NCBI GenBank assembly: GCA_905233805.1
Contig: CAJOER010000060.1
Coordinates: 1-6,714 of the forward strand
Direction: 5' to 3'
From: an uncultured Eubacterium sp.
GTDB lineage: Bacteria; Bacillota; Clostridia; Oscillospirales; Acutalibacteraceae
Length of the DNA stretch: 6,714 bases
Shown: positions 1 through 4,980 of the stretch, piece after piece
Layout of the letters: each line of letters starts with the position of its first letter
Position numbering within the stretch: the stretch's first letter is position 1
Notes under the pieces: model-generated
Told to the model about the DNA's origin: nothing
Database searches by the model: none
The model's input: the letters and a program-made list of their open reading frames with translations, nothing else
Program-made: the position numbers and the translations under genes

Positions 1-13
1 TAGGAGATTATAA

Positions 14-1339
14 ATGAAAAAAGTACTGGTAGTATTTCTTGCAATTTGTATGTTTTTGTCTTCGCCCTGCTATGTCTATGCCAAGACTCCGGTTAAGATA
101 AAAAGCATTACCGCTGAGTTTCCCGAAGCGGGCAAGGTTTCAATCGCCGTTAATCAAAAGAGGACTCTGTTTGTTAAGGTTCGCCCTGAAAACGCCGAGG
201 AAAAGCTTGTATGGAAATCAAGCGACAGCGACATAGTTAAAGTAAGTAAGTCGGGCGTTATTCAGGGCGTGAAGCAGGGAAAAGCAGAGATTATTTGTAA
301 AGCAAAGAGTAACAAGGATATTTTTGTAAGTTATAAAGTAACCGTAAAAAAAAGGAAAAAGTCGGATTATTACAGCAAAAAGAATATGAAGATTGTAAAA
401 TCCGACTCGGTTAAATATAGCTATAAAAGGCTTTGCAAAGATTTGAAGAGTCTTAAAGCCGAATATCCGTATCTGATGGAATATAAAAGCCTCGGCAAAA
501 CCTATGACAAAAGGAATATTTACGAGGTGATTATCGGCAATAAAAACGCTAAAAGGCATATTACAATTCAGGCGTCAATGCATGCAAGAGAGTATATTAA
601 CTCTCTTCTTGTAATGAGGCAGCTTGAATCCCTCTGCGCTAACTACTATACGGGAAGATATAAGGGAAAGTATTACAGCGAGCTGCTTGATAAAACCTGC
701 CTTCATATCATACCTATGGTAAATCCCGACGGTATTGAAATCAGTATCAACGGCCCCAAGGGTATAAAGAATAAAACCCTCAAGAATAATATCATAAAGA
801 TGTGCAAGAAATACGGCAAAGGCAAGAAACGTTTTTATACGCGCTGGAAGGCAAACGCACGCGGCGTTGATTTGAACAGGAACTACAAAGAGGGATGGTA
901 CAGGAAAAAGTATAAGGCAGTAAAGAAACCGACCAACGCCATGTATAAAGGCAAGTCGCCCGAATCCGAAAAAGAAACTAAGATAATGATAAAACAGTTT
1001 AAAAGCGTTAAGCCGAAAGTCGTTATCAGTTATCATTCCGTAGGTTCAATTATTTATACAAATTTCGGCCAGAGCTACAGCCTTAATAAAAAGAACCAGA
1101 GCTTATACAAAGCGGTTAAAGTTCTTACCCATTATAAACGCGCTTCGTGTGACAAGTATAAATTCAGAGCCGAGCCGACTTACGGCGGATTTGTGGGACA
1201 CACTAATAAGACTAATACTCTGACTATTGAAACGGGACGTAAAGAGGCGCCCGTTAAGAAAAAACAGTTCAAGAGAATATGGAAAGAAAACAAATACGTA
1301 CTTCCTGCCGTTATGAACTGGACGATAGAAAACAAATAA
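14..1339 (+). CDS. Secreted M14-family zinc carboxypeptidase with N-terminal bacterial Ig-like (Big2) domain
   Basis: A 441-residue exported metallopeptidase. Residues 1-23 form a signal peptide (MKK, hydrophobic core, cleavage near VYA-KT). Residues about 27-112 look like a Big2 Ig-like domain (SITAEFP..., VWKSSDSDIVKVS, SGVIQGVKQGKAEI), usually a cell-wall or polysaccharide-facing spacer. A very basic linker follows, then the M14 domain from about 135. The M14 residues are all visible: zinc ligands H190 and E193 in MHARE and H341 in SYHS; substrate-binding R283 (NARG) and N288-R289 (DLNRN); NPDG at 237-240; catalytic E406 in TIETG. It should therefore be active, trimming C-terminal residues of peptides or acting on peptidoglycan stem peptides; the sequence does not settle which. 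The start is fixed by GGAGA at 3-7 and the signal peptide. The promoter lies outside the window. The protein is Lys/Tyr-rich with a high predicted charge. Confidence 0.93.
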   Translation: MKKVLVVFLAICMFLSSPCYVYAKTPVKIKSITAEFPEAGKVSIAVNQKRTLFVKVRPENAEEKLVWKSSDSDIVKVSKSGVIQGVKQGKAEIICKAKSNKDIFVSYKVTVKKRKKSDYYSKKNMKIVKSDSVKYSYKRLCKDLKSLKAEYPYLMEYKSLGKTYDKRNIYEVIIGNKNAKRHITIQASMHAREYINSLLVMRQLESLCANYYTGRYKGKYYSELLDKTCLHIIPMVNPDGIEISINGPKGIKNKTLKNNIIKMCKKYGKGKKRFYTRWKANARGVDLNRNYKEGWYRKKYKAVKKPTNAMYKGKSPESEKETKIMIKQFKSVKPKVVISYHSVGSIIYTNFGQSYSLNKKNQSLYKAVKVLTHYKRASCDKYKFRAEPTYGGFVGHTNKTNTLTIETGRKEAPVKKKQFKRIWKENKYVLPAVMNWTIENK

Positions 1340-1340
1340 A

Positions 1341-1371
1341 AAAGAGCCGGTTGAAAAACCGGTTCTTTTTT
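1341..1371. terminator. Bidirectional Rho-independent terminator between the peptidase gene and 6S RNA
   Basis: The inverted repeat GAGCCGGTT / AACCGGTTC has a GAAA loop, with an A-tract on the left and a T-tract on the right. Read rightward it ends the peptidase mRNA two bases after its stop codon. Read leftward the same stem is followed by a T-run (complement of the A-tract at about 1336-1343) and would end the 6S RNA, whose base stem finishes near 1371-1375. One G-U pair lies in the stem on either strand. Confidence 0.88.
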
Positions 1372-1555
1372 AATATTCCGCACATCCGCCGCGGCTGATG
1401 ATAACCTGCTGTTAACGCAGGTGGGCTTCATCCCATATACTTTGTGCTCCCAGCGTCCCGAAAGGGGAGGTCTGCATTCCCATATACGGAGCCTGAATCC
1501 CTTAATAAATCTTGTTCGGGTTATATGAGCCTGCGGTTGTCGAGATGCGCAGAAC
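1371..1555 (-). ncRNA. ssrS: 6S RNA (RNA polymerase-binding regulatory RNA)
   Basis: An RNA of about 185 nt, read leftward. Its ends pair: GUUCUGCGCAUC (1555-1544) with GAUGUGCGGAAU (1386-1375), 12 continuous pairs counting G-U. An inner stem, CCGC-A-GGC (1536-1529) with GCC-GCGG (1395-1389), has one bulged A. On the 3' side of the central bubble is a small hairpin, ACCUGC / GCAGGU (1422-1417 / 1409-1404). An apical stem CUCCC / GGGAG (1469-1465 / 1451-1447) caps the molecule. A long rod with a central bubble, a 3'-strand hairpin and a GCGGCGG-containing 3' strand is the 6S layout; the 3' end closely recalls the E. coli GCCUGCGGCGGCAUC region. 6S RNA mimics an open promoter, binds housekeeping sigma-RNA polymerase and retunes transcription in slow growth. 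It starts about 13 bases after the DUF1292 stop, so it may be processed from that transcript or have its own promoter. The exact ends are inferred from pairing. Confidence 0.82.
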
Positions 1556-1561
1556 GTTATA

Positions 1562-1567
1562 CTTATA
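1562..1567 (-). promoter_or_regulatory. Possible -10 box for 6S RNA
   Basis: TATAAG on the minus strand lies seven bases before the first paired base of the 6S closing stem (1555), which would make 1555 the start site. No good -35 is visible; TTCGAC at 1588-1583 is weak and 15 bases away. It overlaps the DUF1292 stop region. Alternatively 6S is cut from the DUF1292 transcript. Confidence 0.3.
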
Positions 1568-1888
1568 TTATTGTAATTCGGGGTCGAAGTATTCTACTTC
1601 ATATTTTTCTTCAATCTTTGCCATAAGAATATCCGAAACCTGCTCGTATTCCATATCGTCCTGGATTTCTTCAAGATATTCGTTTCCGTCCTCGTCCTCG
1701 GCAACTTTGAGAATAATTACCTCAAAATCCGCTTCAACGATTTCTTCGGCGTCATCTCTGTATTCCGTAATTGCTACATACACAGCGTCGTCGGTTTCAT
1801 ATCTTTCAAGCAGCTCGAATTCTATTTCGTTTCCGTCCTCGTCGGTAACCGAAAGAATATCGGGAGTGTAGAGTTCTTCGTTTTCCAT
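1568..1888 (-). CDS. DUF1292 domain protein (YrzB-like), small and acidic
   Basis: A 106-residue, strongly acidic protein. The pattern TDEDGNEIEFELLERYE...VYVAITEY near residues 15-43 and the later VAEDEDGNEYLEEI (about 62-75) are typical of DUF1292/YrzB proteins. Their molecular function is not established. In Firmicutes they usually sit beside ruvX (yqgF) and alaS; those neighbours are absent here. The start is supported by AGAAGGAGA ten bases upstream of the ATG on the minus strand, and a consensus promoter lies 55-80 bases upstream. The gene is monocistronic for protein, with 6S RNA immediately downstream. The long serine-rich reading frame on the opposite strand is its antisense shadow. 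Confidence 0.88.
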   Translation of the reverse strand: MENEELYTPDILSVTDEDGNEIEFELLERYETDDAVYVAITEYRDDAEEIVEADFEVIILKVAEDEDGNEYLEEIQDDMEYEQVSDILMAKIEEKYEVEYFDPELQ

Positions 1889-1942
1889 AGAGTATTCTCC
1901 TTCTAAGAATAATAAGGGGAGCCTTACAGCCCCAACACTTCT

Positions 1943-1971
1943 ATTATATTAGATTTTTCGGAAATAGTCAA
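1943..1971 (-). promoter_or_regulatory. Sigma-A promoter of the DUF1292 / 6S unit
   Basis: On the minus strand, TTGACT (1971-1966), exactly 17 bases, then a perfect TATAAT (1948-1943). The predicted start is near 1936, giving a leader of about 48 nt that contains a small GGGG/CCCC inverted repeat (about 1917-1934) and then the AGAAGGAGA ribosome site. It faces away from the promoter at 2030, so the two share a short intergenic control region. Confidence 0.85.
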
Positions 1972-2029
1972 TAGATTTAAGAAATTGTTTATATTGCACA
2001 AAGAAAATAAAAAAAGTGGAAAAAACCTA

Positions 2030-2058
2030 TTGACATTTTACAAGAAGTATGCTATTAT
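2030..2058 (+). promoter_or_regulatory. Very strong sigma-A promoter of the 540-nt non-coding RNA
   Basis: A perfect TTGACA (2030-2035), a 17-base spacer and TATTAT (2053-2058) preceded by TGC, giving an extended -10 (TGnTATTAT). An A-rich stretch at about 2000-2026 sits where an UP element would be. The predicted start is near G2065. This strength is what one expects for an abundant stable RNA rather than a regulatory protein gene. Confidence 0.86.
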
Positions 2059-2150
2059 AAGGTTGAACTTAGGAGAGGAGGCTCAAGGCGTTATCGCGAA
2101 ATCTACAATACGAGCCAAAGTTCAAATAAAAAGACAGGAGGGCTAATCCA

Positions 2151-2198
2151 ATGGACAGTAAACCGAAAAGCTTAGCCACCTGCAAAGTATTCCAATAA
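2151..2198 (+). CDS. Possible 15-codon micro-ORF inside the ncRNA
   Basis: MDSKPKSLATCKVFQ, preceded by AGGAGGG with suitable spacing to ATG. I recognise no family. Its last seven codons coincide with the left arm (2177-2196) of the long-range helix, and its stop directly follows that arm, so a translating ribosome would open the helix. This could be a real leader peptide coupling translation to folding, or a coincidence of the repeated GAGG...AUG element. Weak claim. Confidence 0.22.
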   Translation: MDSKPKSLATCKVFQ

Positions 2199-2310
2199 TA
2201 TAACGGAATTTTAACCGACAGAATCAGGTCATAGATAAATCTGATAACGGGTTATGGCTTTATGAAGTGACTTAAATGTTATAGGCATGATTGGAAAATA
2301 CTTTCAGGTG
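2177..2310 (+). other. Long-range helix closing the central domain of the ncRNA
   Basis: The arm 2177-2196 (CACCTGC...CCAAT) is complementary to 2290-2310 (ATTGG...CAGGTG). About 19 pairs form, with an extra AA on the right arm and one unpaired G/C position on the left. The 93-nt interior holds further hairpins, including UAACC / GGUUA (2212-2216 / 2250-2254). A helix this long in AT-rich intergenic DNA is unlikely by chance and is the best single argument for a folded RNA. Confidence 0.75.
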
Positions 2311-2569
2311 TAGTCACAAGTTAATATTAAAGCTATATAAGATTGTTATCATGCCGGCAATCAGAGCAGATAAGCTCTTTAAAAAATAAAACTGAAATGC
2401 TAAATTTCAAAAATTCTATTTAATACGAGGTATAGACCGATGTACTAATTAGTTAACTCAGCAAAACAATTATTACAAAGAGGTATAGACCAATGGACAG
2501 TTAATAAATAGAAGATAATTGTACCTTAAAAATAAAACAAAGAGGATAATCCAATGAGATAATCAGACG

Positions 2570-2602
2570 CTCCCGAATACCGGTGTATTCGGGAGTTTTT
2601 TT
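2570..2602 (+). terminator. Rho-independent terminator of the ncRNA
   Basis: CTCCCGAATAC (2570-2580), loop CGGT, GTATTCGGGAG (2585-2595): 11 perfect pairs followed by seven T residues and then GTTTTTT. It insulates the ncRNA from the sigma-factor unit downstream. Confidence 0.95.
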
Positions 2603-2662
2603 GTTTTTTAAAATTATTGTTGTATTTTGTATCAAACTTGTACTAATATATATGGTGAAAGC

Positions 2663-2682
2663 GAGGTGAGGATTTCACTATG
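2663..2682 (+). promoter_or_regulatory. Hairpin-embedded ribosome site of the sigma-factor gene
   Basis: GAGGTGAGG supplies the Shine-Dalgarno sequence, but GGUGA (2665-2669) can pair with UCACU (2675-2679) immediately before the AUG at 2680. This leaves GGAUU in the loop. The pairing (four Watson-Crick plus one G-U) might dampen initiation of the sigma factor. It is short, so its effect is uncertain. Confidence 0.4.
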
Positions 2683-3195
2683 ACTGATAAAGCGAAAGTT
2701 GACGAACTTTTCAATACTATTTACAGCGAATACTATCATTTGATATTCAAATACTGCCTTTCAAGGCTTAAGTGTAATAAAGATTATGCCGACGACTGCG
2801 TTCAGGATACCTTTATGACGCTTTATAATAAAATGATAGAAGGTGAAATTATCAACTCACCGCGTGCATTTCTTTATAATGTAGCAACAAACTACATAAA
2901 GAAATATTATAACAGGATAAAAAGCGAAAACGAAAACCTCACCGATTTTGAATATGCGCAGAATGTTCTTTATTCCGATGAAGATATTGTTGAAAAAATT
3001 AATTTCAACGAATTTGAATTCAAGCTGAACACAATCCTCACCAAAGAAGAAAAAGAGCTTTACACCTTGCGTTTCAGCGAAGAGCAACGGGTTAAGGATA
3101 TAGCGCTGAGGTTCAATATAAGCGAAAAATACTGTTCGCTGAAGATAACGAGGCTTAAACGGAAAATTATTTCCTCGCTTAAAGACTATTATTAG
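2680..3195 (+). CDS. ECF-type RNA polymerase sigma factor (sigma-70 family)
   Basis: A 171-residue alternative sigma factor with the two-domain ECF layout. Region 2 spans about residues 10-77: YYHLIFKYCLSRLKCN, then YADDCVQDTFMTLYNKM for core binding and -10 melting, and SPRAFLYNVATNYIKKYY. Region 4 spans about 118-165: LTKEEKELYTLRFSEEQRVKDIALRFNISEKYCSLKITRLKRKI, a helix-turn-helix for -35 recognition. Region 3 is missing, as normal for ECF factors. It would redirect RNA polymerase to a stress or envelope regulon. GAGGTGAGG upstream fixes the start. It is followed after 15 bases by the membrane protein at 3211, forming a two-gene unit that suggests sigma/anti-sigma pairing. No convincing sigma-A promoter is seen between 2603 and 2660, so autoregulation by a non-consensus ECF promoter is possible. 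The regulon cannot be deduced. Confidence 0.9.
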   Translation: MTDKAKVDELFNTIYSEYYHLIFKYCLSRLKCNKDYADDCVQDTFMTLYNKMIEGEIINSPRAFLYNVATNYIKKYYNRIKSENENLTDFEYAQNVLYSDEDIVEKINFNEFEFKLNTILTKEEKELYTLRFSEEQRVKDIALRFNISEKYCSLKITRLKRKIISSLKDYY

Positions 3196-3210
3196 AAAGG
3201 AGAGCTACTT

Positions 3211-3969
3211 ATGAATATAACTTTCAATAAAGATATTCTTGAAAATATTCTTAAAGAAAAAGATAATATTGACGAAGCGGTTCTTCTTATTAATGACAGT
3301 ATGGACCGCGAACTCGAAAAAGAAAATCCCGATTTTGATTTTATCGACAGATGCGCCGACGCGCTTCTTGAACTTCAGGATAACGACGTTGACTTAAATA
3401 CGGTTGTTCCGTTTATATATCCCGACGTCAAAAACAATAGGCACGTTAAGTTTACCAAAACAGCGGTAAGAATTCTTGTTATTGCGGCGATACTGCTTGC
3501 TACAACAATTACTGCAAACGCAGCCGTTAAGGGCGTTACCGGCAAGAGCATTATTGAAAATATTGCAAGCGCCGCTGCCGAAAAGAAAAAGGAAGAGAAT
3601 ACCGAAGCAATAACCGAAACAAGCGAGAACACGACTTATAATACTACGAAAAAACAAAAAGAAAAGAAAGAAGAAAACAAGAATACAAATAAAGTCGACA
3701 GTGAAAAGAAAACCACTCAACCTTCGTTCAATGAAAAAATAGAAAGTCCGCCGAAGAAAGACGACGGGGAAGACAATCCGGAAGAAAGCTTTGATACGGA
3801 AGTTGAATCCGAATTCACCGAGCCTGACGACGATTATGACAGCGAAAACGCAGACGAAGGTCAGGATAATCAGGACGGAAATGAAACAGAAAATACTCAG
3901 CCGGACGAAACCGACGACTCTCAGGATTCTGAACCTGAAGATGACAGCAAAGACGAAGACAGCGAATGA
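3211..3969 (+). CDS. Single-pass membrane protein with acidic outer tail, probable anti-sigma partner
   Basis: 252 residues, family not recognised. Residues 1-80 are soluble and helical (DILENILKEKDNIDEAVLLINDS; DRCADALLELQDNDVDLNTVVPFIYPDV). Residues about 84-105 are one hydrophobic segment (AVRILVIAAILLATTITANA). From about 124 to the end the chain is low complexity, first Lys/Glu/Thr-rich and then almost solid Asp/Glu/Ser/Asn. A cytoplasmic N-domain, one membrane helix and a disordered outer tail, encoded 15 bases after an ECF sigma gene, is the usual layout of membrane anti-sigma factors in Clostridia; the role is inferred from that. No zinc HxxxCxxC motif is seen, so it is not a ZAS-type anti-sigma. 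AAAGGAG at 3197-3203 fixes the start. The acidic tail may sense cations or bind basic wall components, but this is speculation. Confidence 0.72.
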   Translation: MNITFNKDILENILKEKDNIDEAVLLINDSMDRELEKENPDFDFIDRCADALLELQDNDVDLNTVVPFIYPDVKNNRHVKFTKTAVRILVIAAILLATTITANAAVKGVTGKSIIENIASAAAEKKKEENTEAITETSENTTYNTTKKQKEKKEENKNTNKVDSEKKTTQPSFNEKIESPPKKDDGEDNPEESFDTEVESEFTEPDDDYDSENADEGQDNQDGNETENTQPDETDDSQDSEPEDDSKDEDSE

Positions 3970-3992
3970 GCAGCAGCTTGTTCGCTGTTTTT
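3959..3992 (+). terminator. Terminator overlapping the end of the membrane-protein gene
   Basis: ACAGCGAA (3959-3966) pairs with TTCGCTGT (3981-3988), followed by TTTT. The left arm lies in the last codons and the stop codon sits in the loop, so the transcript ends within about 25 bases of the stop. Confidence 0.75.
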
Positions 3993-4035
3993 GTAAATGT
4001 TTTATTAAATATGTTAATAAACCGTTAATAAATCA

Positions 4036-4064
4036 TTGACCTTAAAACTTTTAATAATTATAAT
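4036..4064 (+). promoter_or_regulatory. Sigma-A promoter of the yicC-remA-gmk-rpoZ-priA operon
   Basis: TTGACC (4036-4041), 17 bases, perfect TATAAT (4059-4064). The start is near 4071, with a short leader carrying GGAGGTG (4081-4087) five bases... before ATG at 4092. A 13-base direct repeat TTTTAATAATTAT (4049-4061 and 4067-4079) overlaps the -10 and the start site. It may be an operator or simply AT-rich sequence. Confidence 0.85.
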
Positions 4065-4091
4065 ATTTTTAATAATTATCGGAGGTGTTTT

Positions 4092-4970
4092 ATGATTAAG
4101 TCAATGACAGGCTTCGGCAGAGCCGTTAAAGAGATTGAGGGCTATGTTATTACTGTTGAACTTAAATCCGTTAATCACAGATATTTTGAGTTTAACTCAC
4201 GTATTCCGAGGCAGTACGGCTTTATTGACGATAAGATTAAAAGCTACATTAATTCAAAGGTATCGCGCGGTAAGGTTGACTGTTATATCGGTATTGAGGC
4301 GCTCAATACCGAAGCTGCCGAGGTTGTAGTAAATAACACTCTCGCTTCGGCTTATGTAAAAGCGCTTAAAGAACTCGAAGAAACGTATGAACTTAAAAGC
4401 GATTACGGCGCTTCAACCGTAAGCCGTTTTCCCGACGTTCTTGTTGTCAAGAAGGCTGAGGAGGACGAGGAAAAACTCTGGTCCTGCGTTAAAGAGGTTG
4501 CCGACGAGGCTATTGTTAAATTTGTTGAAATGCGCAGCGTCGAGGGCGAAAAGATGTTTGAGGACATCAATTCGCGCTGCGATTATATCCTTGACTGCGT
4601 ATCCTATATCGAAAGCCGTTCACCCGAAACGGTTAAAGAATATAACGATAAGCTCGTGGAACGCGTTCACGAATTAATCGGCGACGCTTCACTTGACGAA
4701 GCGCGTATAATTCAGGAAGTCGCAATATATGCCGATAAGGTCGCAGTAGCGGAAGAAACAGTAAGGCTGCGCTCGCATATTTCCCAGCTTAAAGAGTTTA
4801 TTTCTTCTGACGAACCTGTCGGCAGAAAGGCCGACTTCCTCGTTCAGGAAATTAACCGCGAGGCCAATACAATCGGTTCCAAGGCAAACGACGTGGATAT
4901 TGCCCGCAAGGTTGTCGACGTCAAAGCCGAGGTTGAGAAAATAAGAGAACAGATTCAGAATATTGAATAA
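4092..4970 (+). CDS. yicC: YicC/YloC-family endoribonuclease
   Basis: 292 residues, normal family length. It opens with the family signature MIKSMTGFGRA (1-11) and continues with VELKSVNHRYFEFNSRIPR (about 23-41), the YicC N-terminal domain. It ends with the DUF1732 domain: FLVQEINREANTIGSKANDVDIARKVVDVKAEVEKIREQIQNIE (about 249-292). Members studied in E. coli (YicC) and Bacillus (YloC) are oligomeric, metal-dependent endoribonucleases acting on small RNAs or mRNA, so a cytoplasmic RNA-turnover role is likely. It is first in the operon, behind a consensus promoter and GGAGGTG. The first gene's identity and the following remA-gmk-rpoZ-priA order are the standard Firmicutes arrangement. Nothing is missing or truncated. 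Confidence 0.94.
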   Translation: MIKSMTGFGRAVKEIEGYVITVELKSVNHRYFEFNSRIPRQYGFIDDKIKSYINSKVSRGKVDCYIGIEALNTEAAEVVVNNTLASAYVKALKELEETYELKSDYGASTVSRFPDVLVVKKAEEDEEKLWSCVKEVADEAIVKFVEMRSVEGEKMFEDINSRCDYILDCVSYIESRSPETVKEYNDKLVERVHELIGDASLDEARIIQEVAIYADKVAVAEETVRLRSHISQLKEFISSDEPVGRKADFLVQEINREANTIGSKANDVDIARKVVDVKAEVEKIREQIQNIE

Positions 4971-4980
4971 GGAAAGAGAT

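Larger units (their letters stand above)
2138..2562 (+). repeat. Four dispersed GAGG / mini-hairpin / CC-R-AUG elements in the ncRNA
   Basis: Units start with GAGG at 2138, 2427, 2480 and 2542 and reach AUG at 2151, 2440, 2493 and 2554; GAGG-to-AUG spacing is 9, 9, 9 and 8. Each holds a possible 3-bp hairpin: GGG-CUAA-UCC, GGU-AUAG-ACC, GGU-AUAG-ACC and GGA-UAA-UCC. The third pair changes G-U, U-A, U-A, A-U, which is compensatory. Units 1 and 3 share CCAATGGACAGT (2148-2159 and 2490-2501). Each AUG opens a minimal frame: 15 codons, AUG-UAC-UAA, AUG-GAC-AGU-UAA and AUG-AGA-UAA. They look either like decoy translation starts or like repeated protein-binding hairpins. Unit spacing is irregular, so this is not a CRISPR array. 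Confidence 0.6.
2065..2602 (+). ncRNA. Large structured non-coding RNA, about 540 nt, family not recognised
   Basis: A transcript framed by a near-consensus promoter and a perfect hairpin terminator, with no ORF longer than 15 codons behind a ribosome site. The 5' domain is closed by GAACUU / AAGUUC (2065-2070 / 2118-2123), with an AGGAGAGGA internal loop, then GGCUC / GAGCC (2080-2084 / 2112-2116) and a GCG-UUAU-CGC hairpin (2088-2097). The central domain is closed by a long helix (2177-2196 with 2290-2310), with UAUAAC / GUUAUA (2199-2204 / 2278-2283) stacked inside. Further hairpins are AUCAG/CUGAU (2223-2227 / 2241-2245), AGAGC/GCUCU (2363-2367 / 2374-2378) and GAAAU/AUUUC (2394-2408). 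Several helices cross, implying pseudoknots. It lacks the end signatures of tmRNA and the core motifs of RNase P RNA. By size, isolation and complexity it could belong with ROOL, OLE or GOLLD-type RNAs, but I cannot match it to any from memory. Confidence 0.72.

Noticed and set aside
575..1036. 153-codon minus-strand frame inside the peptidase gene
   Set aside because: It is a shadow of the M14 domain, whose catalytic residues are all conserved on the plus strand.
1512..1871. Serine-rich 119-codon frame on the plus strand
   Set aside because: It is the antisense of the DUF1292 gene, with repetitive Ser from complementing GAN codons, no ribosome site and no family pattern; the minus strand has a promoter, ribosome site and known domain.
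2138..2562. CRISPR-like array
   Set aside because: Only four imperfect short units with distances of 289, 53 and 62 bases, and no cas genes.
2065..2602. tmRNA or RNase P RNA
   Set aside because: There is no tRNA-like end pairing with terminal CCA, no tag frame ending in ALAA, and no recognisable RNase P core motifs.
3394..3720. Minus-strand frames of about 85-110 codons under the membrane-protein gene
   Set aside because: Phe/Leu/Val-rich shadows of the Lys/Glu-rich coding strand, with no ribosome site or promoter.
4963..4980. Earlier start for remA
   Set aside because: It would add MNKERD outside the conserved MKLVNIGFGN start and overlap the yicC end; the ribosome site GGAAAGAG lies inside the extension.
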